Origin: Rothia sp. P100
GTDB lineage: Bacteria; Actinomycetota; Actinomycetes; Actinomycetales; Micrococcaceae
Length of the DNA stretch: 64,000 nt
Reading direction: 5' to 3'
Assembly: GCF_023712425.1 (NCBI RefSeq)
Contig: NZ_JAMAYG010000004.1
Location: forward strand, 124,001-188,000
Shown piece after piece: positions 52,783-61,901 of the stretch (position 1 is the first letter of the stretch; the number at the start of each line of letters is the position of its first letter). Position numbers and translations under genes: made by a program. The notes beneath the pieces were generated by a model that saw nothing but the letters and a program-made list of their open reading frames with translations, did no database searches and was not told the DNA's origin.

Positions 52783-53934
52783 ATGACTTTGCTCTCTATA
52801 CGTTCTCGCACCACCACAGGTGACGGCCAGACAGCTGGCACAGTCCCTCTTGCTATAGCTCATGATTATCTCACCCAACGTGGTGGAGCTGAACGAGTGG
52901 TCCTTGCCCTTCACAAGGCTTTCCCTGACGCCCCCATTTACACAACCCTCTACAATCCAGAGAATACTTACCCAGAGTTTAAAGACTGTCAGATTATTAC
53001 GTCACCTCTGAATCACTTTAAAATCTTCCGCAAAGACCACCGCCTTGCACTCCCTCTTTTACCATTCTTTTCCAGCCGTTTGAAGGTTGATGCCCACAGA
53101 GTCGTAGTATCAACTACAGGTTGGGCTCACGGGTTCGACGTTCCTCAGGACGCTTTGGTCTACTGCCACTCACCGGCGCGATGGATCTACCTTACCGATC
53201 AATATTTAGGTAACCGCCTCAACAAGGGTCTAGCCAGAATCTTTAAGACGATGAGACCCTTTCTGCGCAGGTGGGACCGGGCAGCTGCTATGAGACTGCC
53301 TAATTACGTGGCGAACTCAAGCACCATTCAGCAACGAATCTTTGATGTCTATGGCAAAAGAGCTGATATTATCTTTCCTCCCCACTCGGTGCAGGATGGG
53401 CAGCAACAAGAGCCGATTGCCGGTCTCGAGGATTTCATGGAGCGCGGCTATTTCATGATTGTTTCGCGGCTACTTCCTTACAAAAACGTCCAGTATGCAG
53501 TAGAGGCTTTTTCAGGTCTTGACCACCAGCTATTAGTCGTGGGGGCCGGTCCTATGCTGGATGAGCTCAAATCAATGAGCACCCCAAATGTTGCTTTCGT
53601 ATCCAATATTTCTGACGCTCAAATGCGCTGCGCCTATGCGGGTTCGACAGCCTTACTGGCTGTGTCCCACGAAGATTTTGGGATTACCCCTCTTGAAGGT
53701 GGAGCTTTCGGCAAACCAACCATCGCACTACAAGCTGGGGGTTTTCTCGATACTATTTCTGAAGGGATCAACGGGGCTTTTATTAATACTCCCAGCGTTC
53801 AAGATATTAGAAAAGCTGTCCAAGAATTAGATTCGCAGCAGTATTCTGCAGAGGCGATCAAAGCTCATGTTAAGAGGTTCAGTGAAGAGCGGTTTATCGA
53901 TCAGATGAAAGCTCGTTTGGTTCAGACCTCTTAG
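52783..53934 (+). CDS. Glycosyltransferase family 4 (mannosyltransferase-like)
   Basis: 383 residues: AIAHDYLTQRGGAERVVLAL (about 23-42) in the acceptor domain, VYCHSPARWIY, YFMIVSRLLPYKNVQYAVEAF, LVVGAGPMLDEL and a GSTALLAVSHEDFGITPLEGGA donor-site block (Glu in EDFGITPLE). This is the WbaZ/WcaI-like GT4 layout often annotated as mannosyl- or rhamnosyltransferase. ATG 52783 is four bases after the previous stop; the longer frame from 52717 overlaps it. It is the last plus-strand gene of the block; its TAG overlaps the stop of the PqqD-like gene. Confidence 0.82.
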   Translation: MTLLSIRSRTTTGDGQTAGTVPLAIAHDYLTQRGGAERVVLALHKAFPDAPIYTTLYNPENTYPEFKDCQIITSPLNHFKIFRKDHRLALPLLPFFSSRLKVDAHRVVVSTTGWAHGFDVPQDALVYCHSPARWIYLTDQYLGNRLNKGLARIFKTMRPFLRRWDRAAAMRLPNYVANSSTIQQRIFDVYGKRADIIFPPHSVQDGQQQEPIAGLEDFMERGYFMIVSRLLPYKNVQYAVEAFSGLDHQLLVVGAGPMLDELKSMSTPNVAFVSNISDAQMRCAYAGSTALLAVSHEDFGITPLEGGAFGKPTIALQAGGFLDTISEGINGAFINTPSVQDIRKAVQELDSQQYSAEAIKAHVKRFSEERFIDQMKARLVQTS

Positions 53935-54227
53935 GATTCACTCACACGGTGTAGAAGCCCCTGGTTGAGAAGAGAATCGAGGAAAACGAGCACGCTTTCA
54001 GCAATGGTCTCGCGCGGCAATCCGTAGATATCACTGATTTCAGTAACAATTTCCTCGGTACTGGCGGGCTGATCTAAAATTTCCCAGATGACTGTGCTCG
54101 GGCCTTTGAGCACAGTAATCTCAGACGTCAGAAGGTTAGCAAGATATGACGTATCGTCGTGAGGTTCTGAGCAGTCAAAGCCCATGATGAAAGCTGTGTG
54201 CGGGGAGCGGTATAGTTTTTCTGTCAC
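53931..54227 (-). CDS. PqqD-like small protein (RRE-type fold)
   Basis: 98 residues. The LTSEITVLKGPSTVIWEILD segment, followed by STEEIVTEISDIYGLPRETI and VLVFLDSLLNQGLLHR, matches the PqqD/RiPP-recognition-element fold: a beta hairpin and three helices, with the Gly-Pro-Ser in place of the usual N-x-T-g region. PqqD proteins bind a precursor peptide and present it to a radical SAM enzyme. No such enzyme or precursor is visible here; the neighbour is a nucleotidyltransferase. The start is GTG 54227, 13 bases after the upstream gene, so one operon. Confidence 0.72.
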   Translation of the reverse strand: MTEKLYRSPHTAFIMGFDCSEPHDDTSYLANLLTSEITVLKGPSTVIWEILDQPASTEEIVTEISDIYGLPRETIAESVLVFLDSLLNQGLLHRVSES

Positions 54228-54240
54228 GATAACAATTTCC

Positions 54241-55092
54241 CTACTTTCCCCACACCCGAAAACGGCTGAAAAACTTTTCTCGAATTTCCTGAGGGCTCGG
54301 TTGGTGTCCTAGCTCCATGGCTAGATGGTCTCTGTTGACTCTAAGAATGCTGAGCAGAACCCTAGTTTTTCTCCTTGGACCTTGAGCGTGATTGAACCGT
54401 GCCCGCCACTGAAGATAGAGGGGTGTCTCCTCTGATACCGATTTCCATAGAAGATAATCCGGGTGTTTATCGAATCGCTCTATCTCACCAAGCGCTGCGG
54501 CGAAAGCTAATTCAGCCCCCAAATCAGGCACGCGATCCCTCATTGTTTGCCAGTCTGCAGACGTTAAGGAGCTGTGCAAATGGTCGATGTCAGAATTGAT
54601 CTGAGTTGCAGAACGGGCGGCGTGAACTATAACAAATATCCTGGAGTCAACTAAGGACGGTAGAAAACAGGGGTAGTGAGCGATTTCGCGAACACGGCGA
54701 TGTTGCCATAGGGTGTCGAAGGCGGAACCCTGAGCGTTCCCGATACCAGGGAAGTAACGATGAATATCTGCCAGACCCCACGAACCGTGATAAAGAGTCA
54801 TAGCGTGCTCAAAGATAGACCCTGTCTCGAAGTGAGCCTTAATCTCCCACCCGTCTTTTAACGCTGACTGAACTAACCGGTCTAGGTGTTCTGGGCGTAC
54901 CAGAATATCCACGTCAGTGCTGCTTCTGCCCGGAGGGTAGATTTCTTCAGCGAAGGCGTAACCCTTAATATGCAAGATATCTACGCCACTCTTCTCAGCA
55001 AGGTGTTGGAAATAAGCGTGTGACAACTGCATTCGAATATGCAAAGGTACATCAATGACCGGGGAAGTTGGAGAAGCAGGGTTATGAGACAT
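54241..55092 (-). CDS. Nucleotidyltransferase-fold protein (PF14907-like)
   Basis: 283 residues. DILHIKGYAFAEEIYPPGR, then SSTDVDILVRPEHLDRLVQS carries the nucleotidyltransferase DxD (about residues 65-67). WEIKAHFET and WGLADIHRYFPGIG supply the third Asp/His region typical of PF14907 (uncharacterised nucleotidyltransferase). The second half is helical. Substrate unknown. In exosortase/EPS and in some RiPP clusters this family is paired with PqqD-like proteins, as it is here. ATG 55092 begins the domain; a frame open to 55179 runs into a strong hairpin and is unlikely. Confidence 0.7.
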   Translation of the reverse strand: MSHNPASPTSPVIDVPLHIRMQLSHAYFQHLAEKSGVDILHIKGYAFAEEIYPPGRSSTDVDILVRPEHLDRLVQSALKDGWEIKAHFETGSIFEHAMTLYHGSWGLADIHRYFPGIGNAQGSAFDTLWQHRRVREIAHYPCFLPSLVDSRIFVIVHAARSATQINSDIDHLHSSLTSADWQTMRDRVPDLGAELAFAAALGEIERFDKHPDYLLWKSVSEETPLYLQWRARFNHAQGPRRKTRVLLSILRVNRDHLAMELGHQPSPQEIREKFFSRFRVWGK

Positions 55093-55134
55093 AGCGCCTA
55101 GGAGGTTCAAATACAGGTAAATATGTACATACAG

Positions 55135-55172
55135 TTTATGCCAGCTTACTCGGGGAGTATAGCTGGCATAAA
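55135..55172 (-). terminator. Large perfect hairpin between the BY-kinase and nucleotidyltransferase genes
   Basis: Twelve bases (55135-55146) pair exactly with 55161-55172, with an inner ACTC/GAGT stem continuing after a bulge. It lies 39 bases after the BY-kinase stop. No T-run follows on the minus strand, so it may be a weak terminator, an RNA-stability element, or an operator for the pair downstream. Confidence 0.5.
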
Positions 55173-55210
55173 CAGGCAAGAGCCCAAAAAATCAGGCACT
55201 AACTACGGTA

Positions 55211-56629
55211 CTAGGCCTTAGACTTAGCCTTTTTAGCAGAGCGTTTGCTGCCCTTCTTTGACTGTTCGTCCTTGCCGTAGTAACTGGTATAAGCGCCGTT
55301 AGAGCTGTAGGCAAAACCGTAGTAGGAGTTGCCCAGACCCGTGCGAGGTGCCCGGTTAATCACCAGCCCAAGAATCTTGGCGTTAACCGCTCGCAGATTC
55401 TTAGCTGCTTCTGCCAGGTTTTCTTTGCGAGTCTTACCTACGGCGCCCACGAGTACAACGCCATCTACAGAGTTTGAAAGTAAGGAAGCGTCAGTAACGG
55501 GGAGAACCGGTGGAACGTCAATTACTACCGTGAACTCTTGAGAGAGCTCGTGGATGAGCTGACGCATCTTGTCTGAGCCCAGCAGCTCTGAAGGGTTCGG
55601 GGGTATGCGACCCGCAGGAAGAATAAAGAGCTGAGTATCCTCAAACTGTTGAACTGCATCAGCCAGCTCAACCTGACCAGCCAATACCTGGGTAAGACCT
55701 ACCTTTGAGTCCACCTTAAACTTCTTAGCGATGGTGGGGCGACGTAAATCAGCATCAATAATAACGGTAGGCTGATCAGCATCAGCCAGAGCGCGCGCAA
55801 GCGAAGATGAGACAGTTGATTTGCCTTCACCCGGTTCTGCGGAGGTAACAATAAATGAACGAGGGGGGTTATCCACGTTGACGAAGCGCAGATTAGTGCG
55901 CATCTGGCGGATAGCCTCTTGCGAGATGTGGTCGCTATTAGTGTAGAGAATGCTCTCTTCACTGATTTCATCTGAGACCGGCAGAATACCAAGCACACCT
56001 GCATCAGTCGCTTTCGTGGCGTCGTCTCGCGTCCGAAGTTTAGTATCCACAGTACGACGGAGCATCACAGCAGCCAGCACCAGAGCAAGGCCCAACCCCG
56101 CTCCGAGGAGCACTAGCTTAGGGGTATTAGGACTAGTGGGTGAGGGGTTAAGAGCTGCATCTTCAAGAGGAATAACCCTTACGGAGCTTGATCCCTCCAA
56201 GTCATTGACAACCTTAGCAACTGCTTCAAGAGAGCTATTGGCAAGAGCCTGAGCTGCTTCGGGGCTGGACGCAGTCGCTGAGACACTAATGAGTGCAGAG
56301 TTTGAATCCACGCTTGCGGTGAGACTTCCTTGAATCTCCCCCCTCGTAAGGTTAATCTCAGGGTTTGCAGCAATAATCTCATCAGCGACAGCTGAGCTTT
56401 TAATGAGCGATAGGTAGGCATTGGCCTTCTCTTTGGCTGCGACCGAGCCAGAGAGAACATCATTTATGCCGCTACCTTCGCCCACCGTCACAAAACCGGT
56501 AGACGATGAAGCGTAGACGCGGGGCTGTAGGAGCGAATATCCAAAGCCCAAGAGAGCGCCAACCAGCAAGCCAATAAGTAACAGTTTGAGATTGGCACGC
56601 ACCATGCGCAGAAAATCAAGGATGGTCAT
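55211..56629 (-). CDS. Polysaccharide co-polymerase with BY-kinase domain (Wzc/CapAB-like)
   Basis: 472 residues. Two membrane segments (about 14-32 and 171-190) enclose an extracellular Wzz-like region. The cytoplasmic kinase domain has Walker A TSAEPGEGKST (262-272), Walker A' VIIDADLRRP (289-298) and Walker B VVIDVPPV. The C-terminus carries the autophosphorylated Tyr cluster (about 435-451), then a Lys-rich tail. Fusion of Wzz and kinase in one protein is usual for actinobacteria. It controls chain length and export; the LMW phosphatase at 36927 is the probable partner. The stop lies 118 bases before the nucleotidyltransferase start. Confidence 0.9.
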   Translation of the reverse strand: MTILDFLRMVRANLKLLLIGLLVGALLGFGYSLLQPRVYASSSTGFVTVGEGSGINDVLSGSVAAKEKANAYLSLIKSSAVADEIIAANPEINLTRGEIQGSLTASVDSNSALISVSATASSPEAAQALANSSLEAVAKVVNDLEGSSSVRVIPLEDAALNPSPTSPNTPKLVLLGAGLGLALVLAAVMLRRTVDTKLRTRDDATKATDAGVLGILPVSDEISEESILYTNSDHISQEAIRQMRTNLRFVNVDNPPRSFIVTSAEPGEGKSTVSSSLARALADADQPTVIIDADLRRPTIAKKFKVDSKVGLTQVLAGQVELADAVQQFEDTQLFILPAGRIPPNPSELLGSDKMRQLIHELSQEFTVVIDVPPVLPVTDASLLSNSVDGVVLVGAVGKTRKENLAEAAKNLRAVNAKILGLVINRAPRTGLGNSYYGFAYSSNGAYTSYYGKDEQSKKGSKRSAKKAKSKA

Positions 56630-56667
56630 AGAAACCTATATCTAGTGCAAGTGAGGGGGTGTTTAAT

Positions 56668-56684
56668 CATTGATTTTATCAATG
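56668..56684. promoter_or_regulatory. Inverted repeat upstream of the BY-kinase gene
   Basis: CATTGAT (56668-56674) and ATCAATG (56678-56684) are perfectly complementary with a TTT loop, about 40 bases before the BY-kinase start. It may be an operator. The 152-base gap to rfbA otherwise shows only AT-rich sequence. Confidence 0.3.
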
Positions 56685-56781
56685 CAGGGGTACTGAAAGG
56701 GATGTCAATATGTGAACGTTTTAGCACAGTGAGTTCTTTTTTCTCGCCTTTTACTCCGGGAGCAACAAGTACCCCGAATGA

Positions 56782-57642
56782 TTACTTCATGAGGTTGAGC
56801 AAGTACTGGCCATAGCCGCTCTTGACGAGAGGTTGCGCCATTTCTTCAAGCATCTCGTCACTAATCCAGCCCATGCGCCACCCAATTTCTTCGGGTGACC
56901 CAATGGATAGACCCTGCCGGGCCTGGACGGTGCGAATAAAGCTTGAAGCGTCTGCTAAAGAATCGAAGGTGCCGGTATCTAGCCAGGCCGTGCCGCGAGG
57001 TAGCACCTCAACCTGCAGTTTGCCCTGTTCAAGGTAGGTTCTGTTGAGGTCGGTGATTTCTAGTTCACCGCGAGGTGAGGGCTTAATATTCTTGGCGTAC
57101 TCAACAACATTGTTGTCATAGAAATACAGCCCGGGGATAGCGTAGTCACTCTTTGGTGCATGAGGCTTCTCTTCAATGGAGATGGCCTTGAAGTTTTCAT
57201 CAAATTCAACGACACCGTAGGCGGTCGGGTCAGCTACACGGTAGCCAAAGACCGCGGCACCGTCGACGTTGCTGTATTTACGTAACTGATTACCTAGACC
57301 TGGGCCATAGAAGATATTGTCGCCCAGCACGAGCGATACTGACTCCTGTCCGATGTGCTCTTCGCCCAGCAGGAATGCCTGCGCTAGCCCATCGGGGGAG
57401 GGCTGTACTACATAGGAGAAGTTAACGCCGAACTGTGAACCGTCTCCCAGCAAACGCTGGAACTGAGCTTGATCCTGCGGGGTAGTAATGATGAGGATGT
57501 CTTGAATCCCAGCCAACATCAGCGTTGAGATGGGGTAGTAAATCATCGGCTTGTCATAAACCGGGGTGAGCTGCTTGCTAATGCCTAATGTGATGGGGTG
57601 AAGGCGTGAGCCTGTGCCACCCGCGAGTAGAATTCCCTTCAT
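56782..57642 (-). CDS. rfbA: Glucose-1-phosphate thymidylyltransferase
   Basis: RfbA (RmlA) makes dTDP-glucose, the first step of dTDP-L-rhamnose synthesis. [20 protein letters not shown] (residues 3-22) with [15 protein letters not shown] is the nucleotide-binding signature; [12 protein letters not shown] and [20 protein letters not shown] (split at 186) complete the active site. Length of 286 is normal. It is divergent from rfbB with an 81-base gap that should hold both promoters. Confidence 0.96.
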   Translation of the reverse strand: MKGILLAGGTGSRLHPITLGISKQLTPVYDKPMIYYPISTLMLAGIQDILIITTPQDQAQFQRLLGDGSQFGVNFSYVVQPSPDGLAQAFLLGEEHIGQESVSLVLGDNIFYGPGLGNQLRKYSNVDGAAVFGYRVADPTAYGVVEFDENFKAISIEEKPHAPKSDYAIPGLYFYDNNVVEYAKNIKPSPRGELEITDLNRTYLEQGKLQVEVLPRGTAWLDTGTFDSLADASSFIRTVQARQGLSIGSPEEIGWRMGWISDEMLEEMAQPLVKSGYGQYLLNLMK

Positions 57643-57714
57643 CCTTTTATTGTGGCATGAATGGCAGTGTTTTCACCCCCAAGCCGCAGCAATAAACACC
57701 ACGATGTACCTTAG

Positions 57715-58721
<1,007 letters not shown>

Positions 58722-58722
<1 letters not shown>

Positions 58723-60134
58723 TGCCCAAGAACTTGACTGTTCATACCACTGACATTCCCGGGCTGCTGGTTATTGACATACCTCAGCACGGTGATAACC
58801 GCGGCTGGTTCAAGGAGAACTGGCAGCGTGAGAAGATGGTCGCCGCTGGCCTGCCTGACTTCGGGCCTGTGCAGAACAATATTTCCTTCAACGCCGCTGC
58901 CGGAACTACTCGCGGCATCCACGCTGAACCGTGGGATAAGTATATTTCTGTGGCGACAGGTCGCATTTTTGGCGCCTGGGTTGACTTGCGCGCTGGGGAT
59001 TCCTTCGGTGCTACCGTAACCGTTGAACTGGGCCCAGATACCGCGGTCTTCGTGCCCCGAGGTGTAGGTAATTCATTTCAAACACTTGAGGACAACACGG
59101 CCTATACCTATCTGGTCAATGATCACTGGTCAGCAGATGCTGTGGATGGCTATAAGTTTCTTAACCTAGCGGATGAAACGGTGGCGGTGCCCTGGCCTAT
59201 CTCTCTGGAGAAGGCAGAACTGTCGGACAAGGACAGGGCTCACCCACGTCTTGCAGATGTAGACCCCCTGCAACCAGCACCTCTGCTGGTGGTCGGCGCT
59301 AACGGTCAGCTGGGGAGTGAACTCGTGCAACAGCTTGAAGCTACGGGTACTCCCTATATCGCGGCAACCCGAGAACAGATTGATGTGGCAGAACCAAGCA
59401 CCTGGGCTGACGCCTACCGTTGGCGTTCGCTGCGGGGCATTATTAACGCGGCAGCTTATACTGCGGTGGATACCGCTGAGACTGAGCAGGGCAGAGCGCA
59501 GGCATGGGCCGCTAATGCTACCGGTGTGGCTGCTTTGGCTCGAATTGCTGATGGGGCTGGCATCCCACTGGTGCATGTTTCTACCGACTATGTTTTTGAC
59601 GGCAGTCTGCCCCTGGGGCAGGAGTACACGGTAGATGCGCCGGTAGCGCCTCTGGGCGTTTACGGTCAGTCTAAGGCCGCCGGGGAAATGGCGGCTCGCA
59701 GCGTAGCTCGGCACTATATTGTCCGCACCTCCTGGGTTATGGGAAACGGCAAGAATTTTGTTGAAATCATGAAGTCTCTGGCTGAGCGCGGCGTAGAACC
59801 CACGGTGGTAGCTGATCAACATGGGCGCCCCACCTTCACCGAAGATCTGGCCGGCGCTATTTTGCACCTAGTCGAAGCAGGTTGCGAGTACGGCACCTAC
59901 CATGTGTCCAACACAGGCGACGTCATCACCTGGGCTGATCTCGCAAAAACAGTTTTTGAGGCAACTGGCCACAGCCCAGATCGGGTGACCCCGGTGACAA
60001 CCGAGCAGTACTTTGCCAAAGCTGAAATCTTTGCCCCCCGACCCACAAATTCCGCCATGGATTTATCAAAAATTATTGAAACAGGCTTCAAACCGCGTTC
60101 CTACCAGGATGCTTTATCCGCCTATCTCGCATAG
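58722..60134 (+). CDS. RmlC-RmlD fusion: dTDP-4-keto-rhamnose 3,5-epimerase and reductase
   Basis: Residues 1-180 are a cupin RmlC domain: QHGDNRGWFKENWQ, then TTRGIHAEPWDKYISV with the catalytic His, and PRGVGNSFQTLED. Residues 190-470 are RmlD: LLVVGANGQLGSELVQQL for NADP, AAAYTAVDTAETE, VSTDYVFDGS, the catalytic YGQSKAAGE, and RTSWVMGNGKNFVE. The fusion completes dTDP-L-rhamnose from the RfbB product in one polypeptide. Similar fusions occur in Arthrobacter-like and other actinobacteria. Coupled to rfbB by a one-base overlap. Confidence 0.93.
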
Positions 60135-60194
60135 ATTTGGTAGTCATGCTCTAAGTAGGACGTCGTGTGGCAGCTCACCAGCTTGTCGGCGGCG

Positions 60195-60392
60195 TCCTGC
60201 CTTGTTTAAGCCTGAAAAATCAGCAATACTGGAGGGGTTGTCTTCATCGGCAACAAGCCAAGGCAGTGGAATGCCGGTGGGAAACCCCGGTAGGTCCGTA
60301 ACTGACGGTGGCTGGTTAGAAAACGATTTCTAGCGCCAGTTCACTTATATAACTTGGCGCATCAACCTCTAACCAGCGAAAGGAATGCACAC
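60195..60392 (+). promoter_or_regulatory. Structured rplY leader with cobalamin-riboswitch-like core
   Basis: The 258-base gap before rplY is full of pairing: CTGCCTTG (60197-60204) with CAAGGCAG (60259-60266); CCGG hairpin at 60274-60290; GCTGGTTAGA (60311-60320) with its exact complement at 60368-60377; and GCGCCA/TGGCGC (60333-60360) inside it. The run GGAATGCCGGTGGGAAACCC, continuing CGG...TCCGTAACTG to 60304, closely follows the conserved cobalamin-aptamer core (GGGAA, CCGGTG..AA..CCGG, CCCGCaACTG), with GGA/TCC pairing kept. The downstream B12 box is at best partial (GCCAG...AC at 60335-60345). The ribosome-binding site follows the last stem. Confidence 0.55.
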
Positions 60393-61004
60393 ATGTCAAG
60401 TGCAGAAAAAATTTCAGCTAACGTCCGTGATGACTTCGGTAAGGGTTACGCACGTCGTATCCGCATGGCAGGCGACATCCCCGCCGTCATCTACGGTCAC
60501 GGCGAAGACCCCAAGCACGTAGTTCTGCCCGGTCACCAGACCACCCTCGCAGCTCGTACCCCCAACGCTATCTTCGATTTGGATATCGAAGGAACCAGCG
60601 TTCTGGCTATGATCAAGGACATCCAGCGTCACCCCATCCGCCCTGAAATCCAGCACATGGACCTTCTGATTGTTAAGCGCGGCGAGCGCGTCGAAATCGA
60701 GGTTCCCCTGCACGTTGAGGGCGAGCCCGCAGTTGGTGCCGTAGCTAACCAGGAAGAAACCGTTCTTCTGGTTGAAGCGGATGCCATCAAGGCACCCGAG
60801 TCAATCACCGTTAACATCGAAGGTCGCGAAGTAGGCGCACACGTTCTGGCATCAGACGTTGAACTGCCCGCAGACGTAACTCTCGTTGCAGACGCTGAAC
60901 TGCTGATCGTCAACATCTCAGAGCCCGAAGAAATCGATCTTCCCGAAGCCGGTGAAGAAGGCGGAAACGCTCCTGAGGGCGACATCGTTGAGGCTGCCGA
61001 ATAA
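60393..61004 (+). CDS. rplY: 50S ribosomal protein L25/general stress protein Ctc
   Basis: The 203-residue protein has the 5S-rRNA-binding L25 domain (residues 1-90: RDDFGKGYARRIRMAGDIPA, IQRHPIRPEIQHMDLL) and the C-terminal TL5/Ctc domain (about 95-180: VEIEVPLHVEGEPAVG), then an acidic tail. It binds 5S rRNA in the ribosome and in this longer form is often stress-induced. ATG 60393 has AAAGGA nine bases upstream; the frame open from 60354 overlaps the leader structure. It precedes pth as in other actinobacteria. Confidence 0.95.
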   Translation: MSSAEKISANVRDDFGKGYARRIRMAGDIPAVIYGHGEDPKHVVLPGHQTTLAARTPNAIFDLDIEGTSVLAMIKDIQRHPIRPEIQHMDLLIVKRGERVEIEVPLHVEGEPAVGAVANQEETVLLVEADAIKAPESITVNIEGREVGAHVLASDVELPADVTLVADAELLIVNISEPEEIDLPEAGEEGGNAPEGDIVEAAE

Positions 61005-61095
61005 TCAAATTAGGTTGGCGAATCCAACGATTCAGATAACTCAAAGCACTAAAGCTATGAGTCACCTGCCGGCACTCTAAACCGCAGGTACCTGT

Positions 61096-61141
61096 CAATG
61101 CCCGCGCACTTGCACCTAAAATGTACAGTGCGCGGGCATTG
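61096..61141. terminator. Fifteen-base-pair hairpin after rplY
   Basis: Fifteen bases at 61096-61110 pair perfectly with 61127-61141 around a 16-base loop. It is placed 92 bases after the rplY stop and 16 before pth. There is no T-run on either side, so it may be a factor-assisted terminator. Confidence 0.6.
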
Positions 61142-61157
61142 ATATGTTGAGAGAACC

Positions 61158-61784
61158 ATGAATTTTTTGAGAAAACTTCTTGAGCCGAAAGAGGGCGTTA
61201 TAGTGGCTGATACCTGGTTGATTGTAGGGCTTGGTAATCCGGGGTCTGAATATGAAAAGACTCGTCACAACATTGGTCAGATGGCGGTTGACGAACTAGC
61301 CCGTACGGTTGGCGGCAACTTTAGAAAACACGGGCGAGCTCGTGCGCAGGTCCTTGAGGGGCGCTTGGGAATGGGTGGGCCCAAGGTAGTTTTGGCTAAG
61401 CCTCTAACCTATATGAATGTTTCTGGAGGGCCGGTTTCTGCCCTCGCCCAGTTCTACGGTATCGACCCTGATCATATTATTGCTGTTCACGATGAATTAG
61501 ATATCCCCTTTAATACCATCAAGCTCAAAATTGGTGGGGGAGAAGGCGGGCATAATGGTTTACGCGATATGACCAAAGCCCTGGGGACGAAAGACTACTA
61601 CAGGGTGCGTGCAGGTATCGGACGCCCCCCGGGGCGCATGCAGGTGTCTGATTTCGTACTCAAGCCCTTTAGCTCAACGGAAGCTAAGGAGTTACCGTTC
61701 CTGGTTTCTGCTGCCGCTGATGCAGTTGAAATGTTGATTAAGCAGGGGCTCTTAGATGCCCAGCAGAAATTTCATGGAGCCTAA
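61158..61784 (+). CDS. pth: Peptidyl-tRNA hydrolase
   Basis: Pth releases peptides from peptidyl-tRNA that drops off the ribosome. LIVGLGNPGSEYEKTRHNIG holds the substrate-binding Asn and catalytic His; KPLTYMNVSGGPV, HDELDIPF and GGGEGGHNGLRDM follow. ATG 61158 gives 208 residues. GTG 61203, preceded by GAGGGC, would start at the family's usual point and give 193 residues, so the true start is uncertain. Confidence 0.94.
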   Translation: MNFLRKLLEPKEGVIVADTWLIVGLGNPGSEYEKTRHNIGQMAVDELARTVGGNFRKHGRARAQVLEGRLGMGGPKVVLAKPLTYMNVSGGPVSALAQFYGIDPDHIIAVHDELDIPFNTIKLKIGGGEGGHNGLRDMTKALGTKDYYRVRAGIGRPPGRMQVSDFVLKPFSSTEAKELPFLVSAAADAVEMLIKQGLLDAQQKFHGA

Positions 61785-61901
61785 GGCTCCCCCACTCGTC
61801 ACCCCTCGAGAAAGCCGCACCTAACTACCATTTTTCTCAGCTGAGGAATAGGCTATAAAAGTATGCCGTTATAGAGGCAGAGCCATAGAAAGGGCAGACA
61901 C

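Noticed and set aside
53931-55092. Lasso peptide or other RiPP cluster around the PqqD-like gene
   Set aside because: No precursor peptide, protease, cyclase, radical SAM enzyme or transporter of those systems is visible nearby.
59166-59867. 233-codon minus-strand frame opposite the RmlD part of the fusion
   Set aside because: Antisense shadow of a well-conserved gene with no motif or ribosome-binding site.
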